From positions 1 through 64,000 of the forward strand of contig NZ_RZIS01000001.1 in NCBI RefSeq assembly GCF_005281835.1: a stretch of DNA of 64,000 nucleotides, in the 5' to 3' direction. The translations under genes and the position numbers were made by a program. The notes under the pieces are model-generated. The model saw only the letters and a program-made list of their open reading frames with translations. It searched no databases and was not told where the DNA came from. Positions 26,669 through 37,077 of this stretch are shown piece after piece. The DNA comes from Vibrio profundi. GTDB taxonomy: Bacteria > Pseudomonadota > Gammaproteobacteria > Enterobacterales > Vibrionaceae. Each line of letters starts with the position of its first letter. Position 1 is the stretch's first letter.

Positions 26669-27632
26669 TAACAACCAAGAATTCGATATCGATGCATTCT
26701 TTGCATCTGATAACAAAGAACCTAGCCTACCGGAAAACCAACACTGTGGTTTTATCGCAATCGTCGGTCGTCCGAACGTAGGTAAATCGACACTTTTGAA
26801 CCATATTCTGGGTCAAAAGATCTCTATTACTTCGCGTAAGCCGCAGACTACTCGCCACCGTATTATGGGTGTTGAAACAGAAGGCGATTACCAGGCGATT
26901 TATGTTGATACTCCAGGACTTCACATCGAAGAGAAGCGTGCGATTAACCGTTTAATGAACCGTGCGGCGAACAGCTCATTGAGTGATGTTAATCTAGTGT
27001 TTTTCCTTGTCGACGGTACCCACTGGACTGAAGACGATGAAATGGTTCTGAACAAACTGAAGAAGACCGATTTCCCAGTAGTATTGTGCGTGAACAAAGT
27101 GGATAACGTACAAGACCGTACTGACGTGATGCAGCATATGATGCAAGTATCTAAGAAGATGGACTTCATCGATGTTGTGCCAATTTCAGCAAAGCACGGT
27201 AAGAATACCGATGTATTGCGTAAGCACGTTCGTGAGCACTTACCAAAAGCGACGCATCACTTCCCAGAAGAATACGTAACAGATCGCTCTCAGCGTTTTA
27301 TGGCGTCTGAAATTATTCGTGAAAAGCTAATGCGATTCACTGGTGATGAGCTGCCGTATTCTGTGACAGTTGAAATTGAACGCTTCGATTACAACCCAGA
27401 TAATGATGGTTTCCACATCAATGCACTGATTCTTGTTGAACGTACTGGTCAGAAGAAAATGGTGATTGGTAAAGCAGGCGAGAAAATCAAAACGATTGGT
27501 CGCGAAGCACGTATCGATATGGAAGAGTTATTCGGCCGTAAAGTTTACTTAGAAACTTGGGTTAAAGTGAAGTCAGGTTGGGCTGATGATGAGCGTGCGC
27601 TACGTTCACTTGGCTACATTGACGATCTATAA
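26661..27632 (+). CDS. era: GTPase Era
   Basis: Essential GTPase that assists 16S rRNA maturation and 30S assembly. The 323-residue protein has G1 [13 protein letters not shown]3 DTPGL, G4 NKVD, and the C-terminal KH domain ([39 protein letters not shown]). It has a roughly 20-residue acidic N-terminal extension ([20 protein letters not shown]) compared with E. coli Era (301), seen also as polar and low-complexity. It overlaps rnc and is followed by an intrinsic terminator before recO. Confidence 0.96.
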   Translation: MSDNNQEFDIDAFFASDNKEPSLPENQHCGFIAIVGRPNVGKSTLLNHILGQKISITSRKPQTTRHRIMGVETEGDYQAIYVDTPGLHIEEKRAINRLMNRAANSSLSDVNLVFFLVDGTHWTEDDEMVLNKLKKTDFPVVLCVNKVDNVQDRTDVMQHMMQVSKKMDFIDVVPISAKHGKNTDVLRKHVREHLPKATHHFPEEYVTDRSQRFMASEIIREKLMRFTGDELPYSVTVEIERFDYNPDNDGFHINALILVERTGQKKMVIGKAGEKIKTIGREARIDMEELFGRKVYLETWVKVKSGWADDERALRSLGYIDDL

Positions 27633-27685
27633 TTAGGTTAACGCTCGCTTTCTCAAAGTAGAAAGAAAGCACCTAATTAGTAAGG

Positions 27686-27712
27686 AAGAGAGAGTGTTTG
27701 CTCTCTCTTTTT
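27686..27712 (+). terminator. Intrinsic terminator between era and recO
   Basis: Nine-base stem AAGAGAGAG / CTCTCTCTT with a TGTTTG loop and five T, just 24 bases before the recO start codon. It could set recO expression below that of era. Confidence 0.75.
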
Positions 27713-27735
27713 GTATCTGGAAGAAGGGTAAGGTA

Positions 27736-28464
27736 TTGAGCGAAGGCTTACAGCGATGTTTTGTGCTGCACCGCCGACCATACAGTGAATCGAGCCTAAT
27801 CTTGGACGTGTTTTCCGAGGAGTACGGCCGGCTCACCTTGATGTCGAAAGGGGCTCGCAGCAAGCGATCCAATTTAAAAGGTGCACTGCAGCCTTTTACT
27901 CCACTGTTGCTGAAATGGTCGGGTAATAGCTCAATGAAAACGTTACGCCAAGCTGAGCCAATCAGCCTAGGGCTTCCTCTTACGGGTATCAATTTATATT
28001 CGGCGATGTACGTCAATGAATTGATAGGGCGGGTATTGATGGCGGAAGTGCCTATGCCCGCACTTTTTCACGACTATCTTCATGCTTTAACAGAACTCGC
28101 TCATAATGAGAATCCAGAGCCTGCGCTGCGCCGTTTTGAATTGGCTCTATTGTCTGCAATGGGATACGGAGTCGACTTTTTGCATTGTGCAGGAACCGGA
28201 GAACCTATCGACCCAACAATGACTTATCGCTACCGAGAGCAAAAAGGCTTTATCGCGTCGGTGCGTAGAGATAACTTAACGTTTGTTGGCGATGAACTCA
28301 TTGCAATCAGTGAGCGAAGGTTTATCACTAAAGAGCAGTTAAAAGCAGCAAAACGCTTTACACGTATAGCATTAAAGCCGTATCTTGGCGGCAAACCATT
28401 AAAAAGTAGAGAACTGTTCCTACCTAGAACAGGTCTTCCCAGAGCACGGAGTGTTGGAAAATGA
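27736..28464 (+). CDS. recO: DNA repair protein RecO
   Basis: Mediator that with RecR loads RecA onto SSB-coated gaps. The 242-residue product (same length as E. coli) shows [47 protein letters not shown] and [20 protein letters not shown] near the middle, and [21 protein letters not shown] at the end. Start is TTG at 27736, supported by AAGAAGGG seven bases upstream; the next in-frame starts would add residues not in the family. Its stop overlaps pdxJ by four bases (ATGA). Confidence 0.93.
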   Translation: MSEGLQRCFVLHRRPYSESSLILDVFSEEYGRLTLMSKGARSKRSNLKGALQPFTPLLLKWSGNSSMKTLRQAEPISLGLPLTGINLYSAMYVNELIGRVLMAEVPMPALFHDYLHALTELAHNENPEPALRRFELALLSAMGYGVDFLHCAGTGEPIDPTMTYRYREQKGFIASVRRDNLTFVGDELIAISERRFITKEQLKAAKRFTRIALKPYLGGKPLKSRELFLPRTGLPRARSVGK

Positions 28465-29198
28465 GCTCAATCCTTTTAGGCGTCAATATCGATCACATCG
28501 CAACGTTACGAAACGCGCGTGGAACTAAATACCCAGATCCTGTTCATGCAGCTGAAATCGCTGAGCGTGCAGGCGCGGATGGCATTACGATTCACCTGCG
28601 TGAAGATCGTCGTCATATTTTAGATCGCGATGTACGTATTTTGGCTGAAACGATACAAACTCGTATGAATTTAGAGATGGCAGTGACCGATGAAATGGTT
28701 GAGATCGCTCTAAATACGAAGCCTGAGTTCGTATGTTTAGTGCCTGAAAAGCGTGAAGAGCTGACTACCGAAGGTGGTTTGGATGTGGTTGGTCAACTTG
28801 AAAAAGTAAAAGCTGCAACTCAAACACTGTCAGAAGCGGGTATCAAAGTTTCGCTTTTCATTGATGCCGATCGTGAGCAAATTGATGCGGCCAAAGCTTG
28901 TGGTGCGCCATTCATTGAACTTCATACTGGTCATTACGCTGAAGCGAAGACAGAAGAAGATCAACAAGATGAGCTGAAGAAAATTGCAGCGGGTGCAAGC
29001 TACGCTGACGATCTAGGTATTACAGTAAACGCTGGGCACGGCCTGACTTACCACAATGTGGCACCAATTGCGGCACTACCTGAGATTTATGAACTGAATA
29101 TCGGCCACTCTATTATGGGACGTGCAGTTTTTGATGGCTTGAACAAAGCGGTAGCTGATATGAAAGCTATCATGGAACACGCGCGCAGCAACGCGTAA
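28461..29198 (+). CDS. pdxJ: Pyridoxine 5'-phosphate synthase
   Basis: Condenses deoxyxylulose 5-phosphate with 3-amino-2-oxopropyl phosphate, the last ring-forming step of vitamin B6 synthesis; epd in this window acts early in the same route. The 245-residue TIM-barrel protein has [21 protein letters not shown] at the start, [16 protein letters not shown], and the C-terminal [30 protein letters not shown]. Couples to recO through an ATGA overlap; acpS follows 30 bases later. Confidence 0.97.
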   Translation: MSSILLGVNIDHIATLRNARGTKYPDPVHAAEIAERAGADGITIHLREDRRHILDRDVRILAETIQTRMNLEMAVTDEMVEIALNTKPEFVCLVPEKREELTTEGGLDVVGQLEKVKAATQTLSEAGIKVSLFIDADREQIDAAKACGAPFIELHTGHYAEAKTEEDQQDELKKIAAGASYADDLGITVNAGHGLTYHNVAPIAALPEIYELNIGHSIMGRAVFDGLNKAVADMKAIMEHARSNA

Positions 29199-29228
29199 TC
29201 AAGCATATTTGAGTTGGTAAGGTAATAA

Positions 29229-29609
29229 ATGGCTGTTGTAGGACTTGGAACTGACATCGCTGAAATCGAGCGAGTAGAAAAGGCGTTAAATCGAAGTGGG
29301 GAGGCGTTTGCTAAGCGTATCCTTGCGGAATCTGAATTTCTTGTCTTTCAACAGCTAAAGCAAAAAGGTCGCTACTTAGCTAAGCGTTTCGCCGCTAAGG
29401 AAGCGGCTTCTAAAGCGCTCGGCACAGGTATTGCCATGGGGGTAACTTTCCATGACTTTGTGATTGCTAACGACGAAAATGGTAAACCGATCTTAACGTT
29501 ACATAACAAAGCTTCTCAAATTGCAGAGCAAATGAAAGTGTGCTCTGTACATTTAACCATTTCAGATGAACGTCACTATGCAGTGGCGACAGTGCTACTT
29601 GAGTCCTAA
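29229..29609 (+). CDS. acpS: Holo-[acyl-carrier-protein] synthase
   Basis: Transfers the 4'-phosphopantetheine arm from CoA to apo-ACP. The 126-residue protein has the magnesium-binding [13 protein letters not shown] (D9-type aspartate) at the start and the [16 protein letters not shown] motif near the middle (E-A-A-x-K). Length is typical. It is the last gene of the lepA-lepB-rnc-era-recO-pdxJ-acpS cluster, as in E. coli. Confidence 0.96.
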   Translation: MAVVGLGTDIAEIERVEKALNRSGEAFAKRILAESEFLVFQQLKQKGRYLAKRFAAKEAASKALGTGIAMGVTFHDFVIANDENGKPILTLHNKASQIAEQMKVCSVHLTISDERHYAVATVLLES

Positions 29610-29732
29610 TATTAGAACTACAGTTTGAGTTAACTGAGCACAGCCACAACTCGTTTCTATATTTTGGTTTCTCGCGTGGAGAAACCGTGTCCACTCCGTT
29701 AGCTCGCGAATCGTCCTTTTGGGAAGCGACTA

Positions 29733-30989
29733 ATGACGATGAATCTTTCTCGGGCACTCTCTTTATTACTCTACGGCCTCTTCAGCGGCAACGTAATGTC
29801 TGAATCTCTCACTGTGTCAGGTTTTGGCACCGTAGCGTACAGCTATGAAAATGAAGATGACCTCAGCTTCCTACGTGATTTATCACATCAATCTGAACCC
29901 GATAATAATGGGCAGTGGCTTAGTGATAGCCGGTTAGGTTTACAGCTCGATTATGTGTTTAATCAACAATGGCGTGCAACCGTTCAGGCTGTCGCTAAAC
30001 ACAGTGCGAGTGATGAGCTTTCCGACATGCTCACCTTAGGCTTTATCGCCTACCGCCCATCAGATGTCCTTGAGTTAAGAGCAGGGCGGTTCGGGCTAGA
30101 CGCTTTCTGGGCAACTACCACACGTGATATCGATTATGGCCATATTTGGATTCGTCCACCGACAGAAGTATATGGTTGGATTTCCCTTCAAGCGCTAGAC
30201 GGCATAGATTTGACATACACATTGGCGCCTGGTGAGTCTGATTGGCACCTAGGAGCGCAATATGGTGTCGTCAGAACCACTTATGATCCAACCTCTGGTG
30301 ATGCTGTTGAATCTACGGGCACGGAAACCATGGGCATTTCCATTAAGTATGTGTCAGGGGATTGGCGAGCGAGAGCGGCAATACTGAGGGTTGGCAACTT
30401 CGACATTGAAAGAAATACGCAAACGGAGTCGGTACGTAGCGCATTGTCGAGTGTGGCTTCACTCGGTGGTGCTATCGGTGTTGAAGCGGACCAATATAAT
30501 CAGTTGCTCGTTGTCGAAAATGAAGAATTCTATTATTCACAAGTAGGGGGAGAGTATTTTGATGGGCGCTGGAAGATTTTGTCTGAAGTTGTGTCGATAG
30601 CCTCAAAGTCCAATAACCCTGCTTTGCCATCTGGTATCGGCGGGTACGTCAACCTCGCTTATTATTGGAAGCAATGGACACCTTACACTATAGCTTCCAC
30701 TTTCCGCCCCGATGTCGATGCTTTGACTGCAAGTAATGATTGGTCGGGGTTAGGGCTCGATACTTTACAAAGCAGTGTTATATCAGGTTTAAACAGCACT
30801 CGGGTCGATCAAAGCACGATTGCGCTTGGTATTCGCTGGGACCTGGCAAAGAACCTGGCGGTAAAAGCGCAGGCTGACTTCATCTCTATTGCTGAAAATG
30901 GTTATGGGTTGTGGGTCAGTGGAAATGCAAAACAGAGTTCGTCAAGTTCTGTTCAGCTCTACACCTTATCGATGAATTTTATATTTTGA
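29733..30989 (+). CDS. Putative outer-membrane beta-barrel protein (porin-like)
   Basis: The 418-residue product has a signal peptide (SLLLYGLFSGNVMS, cleavage near residue 22), alternating hydrophobic/aromatic strands and a C-terminal phenylalanine (LSMNFIF), the outer-membrane assembly signal. The early segment VSGFGTVAYSYENE and repeated short strands such as RATVQAVAKHS, LELRAGRFGLD and WRARAAILRVGN fit a porin. I do not recognise a named family. The ATG at 29733 follows GGGAAGCG. It leads a three-gene unit with a PstS-like protein and a diguanylate cyclase; a GGTTTCTC / GAGAAACC hairpin lies upstream at about 29667-29687. A role in delivering or sensing a ligand for the cyclase is an inference from context. 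Confidence 0.75.
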   Translation: MTMNLSRALSLLLYGLFSGNVMSESLTVSGFGTVAYSYENEDDLSFLRDLSHQSEPDNNGQWLSDSRLGLQLDYVFNQQWRATVQAVAKHSASDELSDMLTLGFIAYRPSDVLELRAGRFGLDAFWATTTRDIDYGHIWIRPPTEVYGWISLQALDGIDLTYTLAPGESDWHLGAQYGVVRTTYDPTSGDAVESTGTETMGISIKYVSGDWRARAAILRVGNFDIERNTQTESVRSALSSVASLGGAIGVEADQYNQLLVVENEEFYYSQVGGEYFDGRWKILSEVVSIASKSNNPALPSGIGGYVNLAYYWKQWTPYTIASTFRPDVDALTASNDWSGLGLDTLQSSVISGLNSTRVDQSTIALGIRWDLAKNLAVKAQADFISIAENGYGLWVSGNAKQSSSSSVQLYTLSMNFIF

Positions 30990-31000
30990 CGGGAGGTAAG

Positions 31001-31411
31001 ATGAGAGCATTGACGTTGATATTTTGTTTGCTTATTAGCCCGATGTCTTGGTCGAATATCTATGTGGTGGTGAGCCCAAATAGTCAGATTGAAACGATCA
31101 CAAAAAAGGAACTCGCAGCGTTATATCTAGGGCGAAAGCGAGCGGTGGAATCAGGCGTTTCTCTTTATGCTATCGACCGTGATGGTGAGTTACGATCCGA
31201 GTTCTTCCAATATATTTCCAATATGTCGATTAATCAAATTGATGCTTATTGGGCAAGGTTGCGCTTTTCAGGTCGAGTTGCTCCACTCAAGTTATTGGAT
31301 GAAGCTGGGGAGTTGAAACAATACTTAATCGAAAACCCTAAGTTCATTGGTTATCTGAGTGAAGAGCCTAAGCAAGATGAACTTAAAGTCGTGATGGTTA
31401 TTTATGACTAA
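31001..31411 (+). CDS. Small PstS-like periplasmic binding protein
   Basis: The 136-residue product starts with a signal peptide (MRALTLIFCLLISPMSWS) and matches the short phosphate-ABC-type periplasmic binding protein family: VVVSPNSQIETITKKELAALYLGRKR, then LYAIDRDGELRSEFFQYISNMSINQIDAYWARLRFSGR, and a FIGYL end. Such stand-alone one-lobe versions lack a transporter. It starts 11 bases after the porin-like gene with GGGAGG upstream and overlaps the diguanylate cyclase gene by eight bases. The layout suggests it could be the periplasmic sensor partner of the cyclase; this is inference. Confidence 0.75.
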   Translation: MRALTLIFCLLISPMSWSNIYVVVSPNSQIETITKKELAALYLGRKRAVESGVSLYAIDRDGELRSEFFQYISNMSINQIDAYWARLRFSGRVAPLKLLDEAGELKQYLIENPKFIGYLSEEPKQDELKVVMVIYD

Positions 31412-32639
31412 ACTTCGCCGCTCACTTTCTAACAAATTACTGGTGGTGGTTGCATTAACTGCATTGGCATATATGTCGGTGGCGATATTGGTCATTTCGA
31501 CCAATGGTTTAGACAAACTTCGACATCAACACATAGAACTGCAGAAGAAGTTAGTGTTAACGGTCTCGAGCTCTGCAGCGATCGCTATGTACGCCAATAA
31601 TGAGCAGATCGCGTTAGAGGTGTTGGACTCTTTGTTACTTCATAAAGAGATCAAAGGGGCGCGTTTAGTTGGGGTTGATGGAATCGAATTTGAGGAAAAC
31701 AAGTTTACCTCAAATGAGCAAAGGTACTGGCAACTGGCTCGCTCTTTCGAGTTAATATCTCCGGTAGACGATAGCGTAATTGGACACATTTTATTGCACG
31801 ACGATCTTGAGGTTATTAAACAACGGACGATTGATGCGATCTTGTATCAAATCAGCTTTTTGTTCATTCAGCTTGCTGTGGTGTTCATTGTGCTCATGGT
31901 TGTGGTGAAAAAAATTGTTGGAACCCCATTAACTGAGTTGGCAAACACACTGTCTAACGTTACCCCGGGCCATGCTGAAAAGCTGACTACGAGCGCTAAA
32001 AATGAAGGCAATGAAATAGGCTTGGTTGTTCGGAGTATTAACCAATTTGTTGAATCCACTAACGAAGCGATCCAAAGAGAAACCCAGTTACGAATGAAGC
32101 TAGAGGATCTCGAACAACACTACCGCAATATGGCATTGATAGATGGCTTAACTGGGCTTAAAAACCGTTTAGGGTGTGAACGTTTTATTCGCCAATTAGA
32201 TGCACCGTATTTGGCTGTTTTAGTGATTGATCTTGATGGGTTTAAAGCGATCAATGATGAGCATGGGCATTCGTCTGGTGATGTAACATTAACTGTGATT
32301 GCAAAGCGCTTTCTTCAAGTCGTAGGGAAGAAAGCCGAAGTCGGGCGAATGGGCGGCGATGAGTTTGCGGTTTTCATGCCGCTAGAAGAAAATGATGTCG
32401 ATATGCTTCATACCGTGGCGTCGGAGTTAATTCGAGTGGCCGCGAAAGATATTGAATTGGAAAATCATCGGCAGGTAGCGGTGGGAGCGAGTGTGGGAAT
32501 TAGTGTGGGGGCTTTGAGTGGTATTGCCATTGAGACGATTATTCACCAAGCTGATCTCGCCATGTATCACGTTAAGGAGCATGGAAAAAACAATTTCTAT
32601 TTTTATGATGATTTAGCCATGATGTCGGCGCAGTTGTAA
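31404..32639 (+). CDS. Membrane-bound diguanylate cyclase (GGDEF)
   Basis: Predicted c-di-GMP synthase of 411 residues: a membrane helix at about 11-33, a periplasmic sensor part of about 110 residues resembling CHASE8-type domains (SSAAIAMYANNEQIALEVLDSL...HKEIKGARLVG), a second helix at about 148-170, a HAMP-like linker, and a GGDEF domain with MALIDGLTGLKNRLG and an intact GGDEF motif at 317-321. No RxxD inhibitory site is present five residues before the motif (GKKA at 308-311), so product inhibition at that site is not expected. No EAL domain. It overlaps the PstS-like gene and faces barA convergently. In V. cholerae a GGDEF gene (VC2454, from memory) lies next to varS. Confidence 0.9.
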   Translation: MTKLRRSLSNKLLVVVALTALAYMSVAILVISTNGLDKLRHQHIELQKKLVLTVSSSAAIAMYANNEQIALEVLDSLLLHKEIKGARLVGVDGIEFEENKFTSNEQRYWQLARSFELISPVDDSVIGHILLHDDLEVIKQRTIDAILYQISFLFIQLAVVFIVLMVVVKKIVGTPLTELANTLSNVTPGHAEKLTTSAKNEGNEIGLVVRSINQFVESTNEAIQRETQLRMKLEDLEQHYRNMALIDGLTGLKNRLGCERFIRQLDAPYLAVLVIDLDGFKAINDEHGHSSGDVTLTVIAKRFLQVVGKKAEVGRMGGDEFAVFMPLEENDVDMLHTVASELIRVAAKDIELENHRQVAVGASVGISVGALSGIAIETIIHQADLAMYHVKEHGKNNFYFYDDLAMMSAQL

Positions 32640-32686
32640 CGGCGTTACTACCACAAGCATCCCTATGATAATAACGCCGCTTCAAG

Positions 32687-35479
32687 TTAACTCAGGTAGT
32701 GGACTGCAGTCGCTTTAACCTTATCAAGCTCATCTTGGAGCTCAAACAGCTCTGGCTCGACGTCTTCAATCGATGTGCCCGATCTGAGCTCTTTTTCGAG
32801 CGTAGCGCAGATTGATTTCAACCTCGGAACGCCACTGTACGAACTACTGCCGTGCATTTTATGGATCACGTGGATGAGTTCTTCCACCGAGTAATCGTTG
32901 TCGTCGATGGCCTGTTCTGTAACGGCGTAGACTTCAGGTATGAAATCCACCAGCATCTGTAACATGTCGCGCGCAAGGTCTTCTTTATTCGCTGCTTGTT
33001 TTAATGCTGCCTGCCAATCAATGATGATGTTTTTGTGTTCGCTGACCAGCGGTTCATCAAGATCAGGTGCAACATCGACGGCTGGGTGTTCTGGCGCAAT
33101 CTTGTCGACTTGCTCTTCAGAAGCATTTGGGTTCCAGTGTACCAAAACCTGCTGTAACACATGCTCTTCAATTGGTTTGGTCAGGTAATCATCCATTCCT
33201 GCGGCGAGTAAACGGTCTCGCTCACCGGACATTGCATGTGCGGTTACAGCGATGACAGGAGTTGTTGCATTATTTTCAAGCGCCTTGATGTGCTGACAAG
33301 CGGTGACCCCGTCCATTTGCGGCATTTGAATGTCCATAAATACCAGATCAAACTTAGACTCTTTAGCTCTATCGATGGCTTGCTGACCGTTAGTACAACC
33401 TATCACGGTTTCTACTCGTTCCTTGAGTAGCGCGGTGATCAGTTTTAGGTTCGCTGGGTTGTCGTCTACCGCCATTACTTTCAGTGGTAGTTTTTCTTCA
33501 CTATGAGTCACCAATGCTGGCGGCAATAATGTAGGCGTCTGTTTAGACGTTAGTGTCTGCAGCAGTTTCTTACGTGACAATGGCTTCGTCAGGCATTGCA
33601 CATCAAGTGAGTTCATTAGCTGTTCACCTAGCGCTAATTCAGTGCTAGGGGTACCAATAATCACATTCTGTGAGGCTTGCAGTGCTCGATTTGCCCATGC
33701 TGTGACAGTTTCCAATTGGTAAGTCTGATTTGCGGCAAGGTTGAGCAATACATAGTCGTACTGTTCACTTTCTTCCGGCATCACAGAGCGATAGGTCACA
33801 ACTAACCCTTCTTGAGTTAGGAGTTGCTGCGTGATCGAAGCTGCTTGCATGTTAGGTTCAATCAATAGTAACTGCTTACTTTGGAGCGTTTGTGTTTCGA
33901 TTAGGTCACTCATCGGCATTTCAGTCGACGCTAAGCGTAGCGTAAACCAGAAAGTTGAACCTTGGTGCAGACGGCTGGTTAAGCTTATTTCGCCACCCAT
34001 TTGACCAACCAGTTTTTGAGTGATGACTAAGCCCAACCCTGTACCACCGTAACGACGAGAAATACTTGCATCGGCTTGGCTGAAGGCTTGGAAAAGTTGT
34101 GCTTGTTGGCGCTCTGAAATACCAATACCGGTATCGCGCACCATGAATTGCAGTTCGATCGCGTCTTCAGACTGAGAACGCAGTTCGACACTAATATCGA
34201 TGTTGCCACGCTCGGTAAACTTGATTGAGTTACCGACCAAGTTGGTAAGAATCTGTTGAATACGTAGCGGATCACCGACTAAGCCAGGTGGGATCTTAGG
34301 ATCGACTTTCAGGGTTAGTTCTAAGCCTTTTTCATGGGCGCTGGTGGCTTGAAGGTTAACCACTTCTTCAAGGCTTTCTTGGAATTCAAATGGAATGTTC
34401 TCAAGTGCGAGTTTGCCCGCCTCCAGCTTCGAAAAATCCAAGATATCGTTGATGATATTGAGTAGGTTGTTTGCTGATTTCTCAATAGTTTGTAAGTAAT
34501 CGGTTTGGCTGTTCGAAAGCTGCGTTTTTAGCATTTGACGAGTAAAACCAATAACACCATTTAGCGGAGTTCTTAGCTCGTGAGACATATTGGCTAAGAA
34601 TTCAGATTTCACTCGTGCCGCTTCTTGCGCTCGTTTTTTCGCGATATCGAGTTCAACGTTTTGAATCTCTAATTGTTCTAGAGTTTCTCGTAAATCAGAG
34701 GTTGCTTGGTCGATACTGTGCTGCATTTCTACGTGGTATTCCGATAGCGATACGGCCATCGCATTGATACCATTTTTTAGTGAATCGAGTTCACCGTGCA
34801 TTTTGCCTTCAATACGCACATCCAGATGACCACGACGAATCCGGTCTACCATATTCTTCATATGGGTGATTGGTTGGGTGACATCATGCATTAAGCGAAA
34901 GGCAAAAACGCCAGACAAACCTAAGCCCAACACTAAAACCAAAAACGCCGAGAATACTTCTTGGTACTGCTGCAAACGCAGCGATGATAGATCTAGTTCA
35001 ATGGCAATGTAACCAATGGCTTGATTGGATTGAGATTGGCCATTGGCAGAATTAATATACTGACCTTCGGCGATAATTGGGGTTCGTAGAATTAGGGTGT
35101 TGTCGATTAAGTATGAAGAGCTTAAATGTGGGATCGGTTGGTCTTTAGGGTAAGTTAAGCTTTCAAAATCAGGGTGAAAGTTTGAGGTTACAAACAGCTC
35201 ATGTCTTTCATCGAATACCGCGATGCTTCGTACTAGTTTGGAGTTTTTTCGGTGAGCATAGCTGATGAGCTGTCGAACGGACTCTCGGCTCTCAAGTTGC
35301 ATGCCGGATTCACTGGCAATCGCCAGCGGTTCGATAATGCTCGTACCGGTATTAATCACCTGACCTTCTAAGTCTTGATAGCGATTAAAAGAGAAAAATG
35401 CACTCAACAACAGCCCAATAATCAGGGTTGGCGCTAGAGTTAAGGTAATTACGCGGGCTCGTAAGCCATATCTGGTCAT
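32687..35479 (-). CDS. barA: Hybrid sensor histidine kinase BarA/VarS
   Basis: Tripartite kinase of the BarA-UvrY (VarS-VarA) system that drives CsrB-type RNAs and so controls CsrA, whose gene is also in this window. The 930-residue protein has two membrane helices (about 13-31 and 177-196) flanking a periplasmic sensor, a HAMP segment (about 197-250), HisKA with the phosphorylated H300 in ANMSHELRTPLNG, an HATPase (DTGIGIS, GGTGLGL around 449-484), a receiver domain with D716 in VFMDIQMPQMDG, and a C-terminal Hpt domain with H873 in IHKMHGSSSYSG. Between the HATPase and receiver is a second degenerate receiver-like segment. Opposite strand to rlmD-relA, as in E. coli. Confidence 0.95.
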   Translation of the reverse strand: MTRYGLRARVITLTLAPTLIIGLLLSAFFSFNRYQDLEGQVINTGTSIIEPLAIASESGMQLESRESVRQLISYAHRKNSKLVRSIAVFDERHELFVTSNFHPDFESLTYPKDQPIPHLSSSYLIDNTLILRTPIIAEGQYINSANGQSQSNQAIGYIAIELDLSSLRLQQYQEVFSAFLVLVLGLGLSGVFAFRLMHDVTQPITHMKNMVDRIRRGHLDVRIEGKMHGELDSLKNGINAMAVSLSEYHVEMQHSIDQATSDLRETLEQLEIQNVELDIAKKRAQEAARVKSEFLANMSHELRTPLNGVIGFTRQMLKTQLSNSQTDYLQTIEKSANNLLNIINDILDFSKLEAGKLALENIPFEFQESLEEVVNLQATSAHEKGLELTLKVDPKIPPGLVGDPLRIQQILTNLVGNSIKFTERGNIDISVELRSQSEDAIELQFMVRDTGIGISERQQAQLFQAFSQADASISRRYGGTGLGLVITQKLVGQMGGEISLTSRLHQGSTFWFTLRLASTEMPMSDLIETQTLQSKQLLLIEPNMQAASITQQLLTQEGLVVTYRSVMPEESEQYDYVLLNLAANQTYQLETVTAWANRALQASQNVIIGTPSTELALGEQLMNSLDVQCLTKPLSRKKLLQTLTSKQTPTLLPPALVTHSEEKLPLKVMAVDDNPANLKLITALLKERVETVIGCTNGQQAIDRAKESKFDLVFMDIQMPQMDGVTACQHIKALENNATTPVIAVTAHAMSGERDRLLAAGMDDYLTKPIEEHVLQQVLVHWNPNASEEQVDKIAPEHPAVDVAPDLDEPLVSEHKNIIIDWQAALKQAANKEDLARDMLQMLVDFIPEVYAVTEQAIDDNDYSVEELIHVIHKMHGSSSYSGVPRLKSICATLEKELRSGTSIEDVEPELFELQDELDKVKATAVHYLS

Positions 35480-35644
35480 GTTCTTTAATTACATCGAGGT
35501 CTGGATATGGGAAAATAACGGCACTAAGGCGGTTAAGTAAGCAGTAAGCTTAATCAAAGCCGCTTCGTTCGACAATGATTCCAAGACAGAATAGTGAGTC
35601 TTGGATTGAAAATAATAATTTGATCAGCATTTTAGGCACAAGCA

Positions 35645-36970
35645 ATGGCACGTTTTTTTCAACCAAAAAAGAAAACTCAATTCGAGACCAAGCATCAATC
35701 GGTATTGGTTGAACGTATGGATCACAATGGCGCTGGTATCGCTCATCAGGGGAAGATGCCTGTTTTTATTGATGGCGCATTACCGGGTGAGCAAGTTGTG
35801 GTTCAGTTGACTGAAAGCAAAAGCAAATATGCACGCGCTAAGTTGATTAAAATTTTAAAGCCAAGCGATAAACGTATCGAACCATTTTGCCCCCATTTTA
35901 ATCAATGTGGTGGTTGTCACCTTCAACATCTGGATTATGCCTCTCAGTTGGAGCACAAAGGGCAATCTTTGAGTCATCTGATGAATCTGTACACCACAGA
36001 TGAGACAGAGAAAGCAGAAGCTGTGACCGGAGAAGAAAAAGGTTATCGCCGACGCGCGCGTATCAGTTTGTTTGTCGATAAGAAGACAAACAAACTTCAA
36101 TTTGGCTTTCGGAAAAAGCAGAGTAAGCAGATTGAAAACATCACTGACTGTGCAGTCCTTGAACCAAGCCTTAATGCTTTGCTGCCTAAGCTAAAAACTT
36201 TACTGAACACTTTCAGCAATCTTACGTCTTTAGGACATGTGGAATTGGTGCTGAGCGACACTGGCCCTGTGATTGTTCTGCGTCACATGAAGACATTAGC
36301 GGATAAAGATCAGCAAGCGCTAGTTGAGTTAGCTTTAGCTCATCATGCTACGCTATTTTCCATGCCTGAGAATGCTAAGCTGGTGCTACTTGCTGGCGAT
36401 GAGCCAAGTTATAGCGAAACAGGCGTGAAACTGCCATTTTCCCCAAGTCACTTCATTCAAGTGAATCAGCAAGTGAACCAAAAGATGGTGGCGCAAGCGA
36501 TAGAGTGGTTAAACCCAACAGAAGGAGAGCGAGTGCTCGACTTATTTTGTGGTTTAGGGAATTTCAGTTTACCGCTGGCGAAAAAGGCACAACATGTGGT
36601 TGGCGTTGAAGGTGTTGACGAAATGGTTCAACAAGCGGCAGCCAACGCTAAAGTGAATGGCTTAAGTAACGTTGAATTTTATCAAGCGAATTTAGAAGAA
36701 ACGCTTTCCTCACAGCCTTGGGCAAGGGAAAAGTTTGACAAAGTGTTACTGGATCCCGCAAGAGCGGGGGCAAGTGGTATCGTAGATCAAATTTCTGCGT
36801 TAGGGGCACACAGCGTGGTTTATGTTTCATGTAATCCTGCTACCCTTGCTAGGGACAGTGAAAGCCTCAAGAAACAAGGTTATCAACTAACCAAACTGGG
36901 CATGTTGGATATGTTCCCGCATACCAGTCATCTTGAGTCTATGGCACTATTCGTCAAGGCTAAAAAATAG
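35645..36970 (+). CDS. rlmD: 23S rRNA (uracil1939-C5)-methyltransferase RlmD
   Basis: S-adenosylmethionine-dependent methyltransferase of 441 residues. It has an N-terminal TRAM domain ([28 protein letters not shown]), an Fe-S cluster motif (C-x5-C-x2-C in [10 protein letters not shown]), the methyltransferase motif [29 protein letters not shown] and the catalytic cysteine block [13 protein letters not shown]. Starts ATG 35645. It is upstream of relA and divergent from barA, the order seen in E. coli (rumA-relA). Confidence 0.95.
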   Translation: MARFFQPKKKTQFETKHQSVLVERMDHNGAGIAHQGKMPVFIDGALPGEQVVVQLTESKSKYARAKLIKILKPSDKRIEPFCPHFNQCGGCHLQHLDYASQLEHKGQSLSHLMNLYTTDETEKAEAVTGEEKGYRRRARISLFVDKKTNKLQFGFRKKQSKQIENITDCAVLEPSLNALLPKLKTLLNTFSNLTSLGHVELVLSDTGPVIVLRHMKTLADKDQQALVELALAHHATLFSMPENAKLVLLAGDEPSYSETGVKLPFSPSHFIQVNQQVNQKMVAQAIEWLNPTEGERVLDLFCGLGNFSLPLAKKAQHVVGVEGVDEMVQQAAANAKVNGLSNVEFYQANLEETLSSQPWAREKFDKVLLDPARAGASGIVDQISALGAHSVVYVSCNPATLARDSESLKKQGYQLTKLGMLDMFPHTSHLESMALFVKAKK

Positions 36971-37077
36971 ATTTAGAAATACGACCTAAGCAGCGTATCT
37001 TCATCAGTATGAGAAGAACTAACTTGGAATCGGTTAGTCATACTGAATTGGGTAAACATAAGAACTAGGAAGAAAAG

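Noticed and set aside
32640-32686. CGGCGTTA/TAACGCCG inverted repeat between the cyclase gene and barA as a terminator
   Set aside because: The loop is about 24 bases and there is no T run on either strand, so it cannot be called a terminator.
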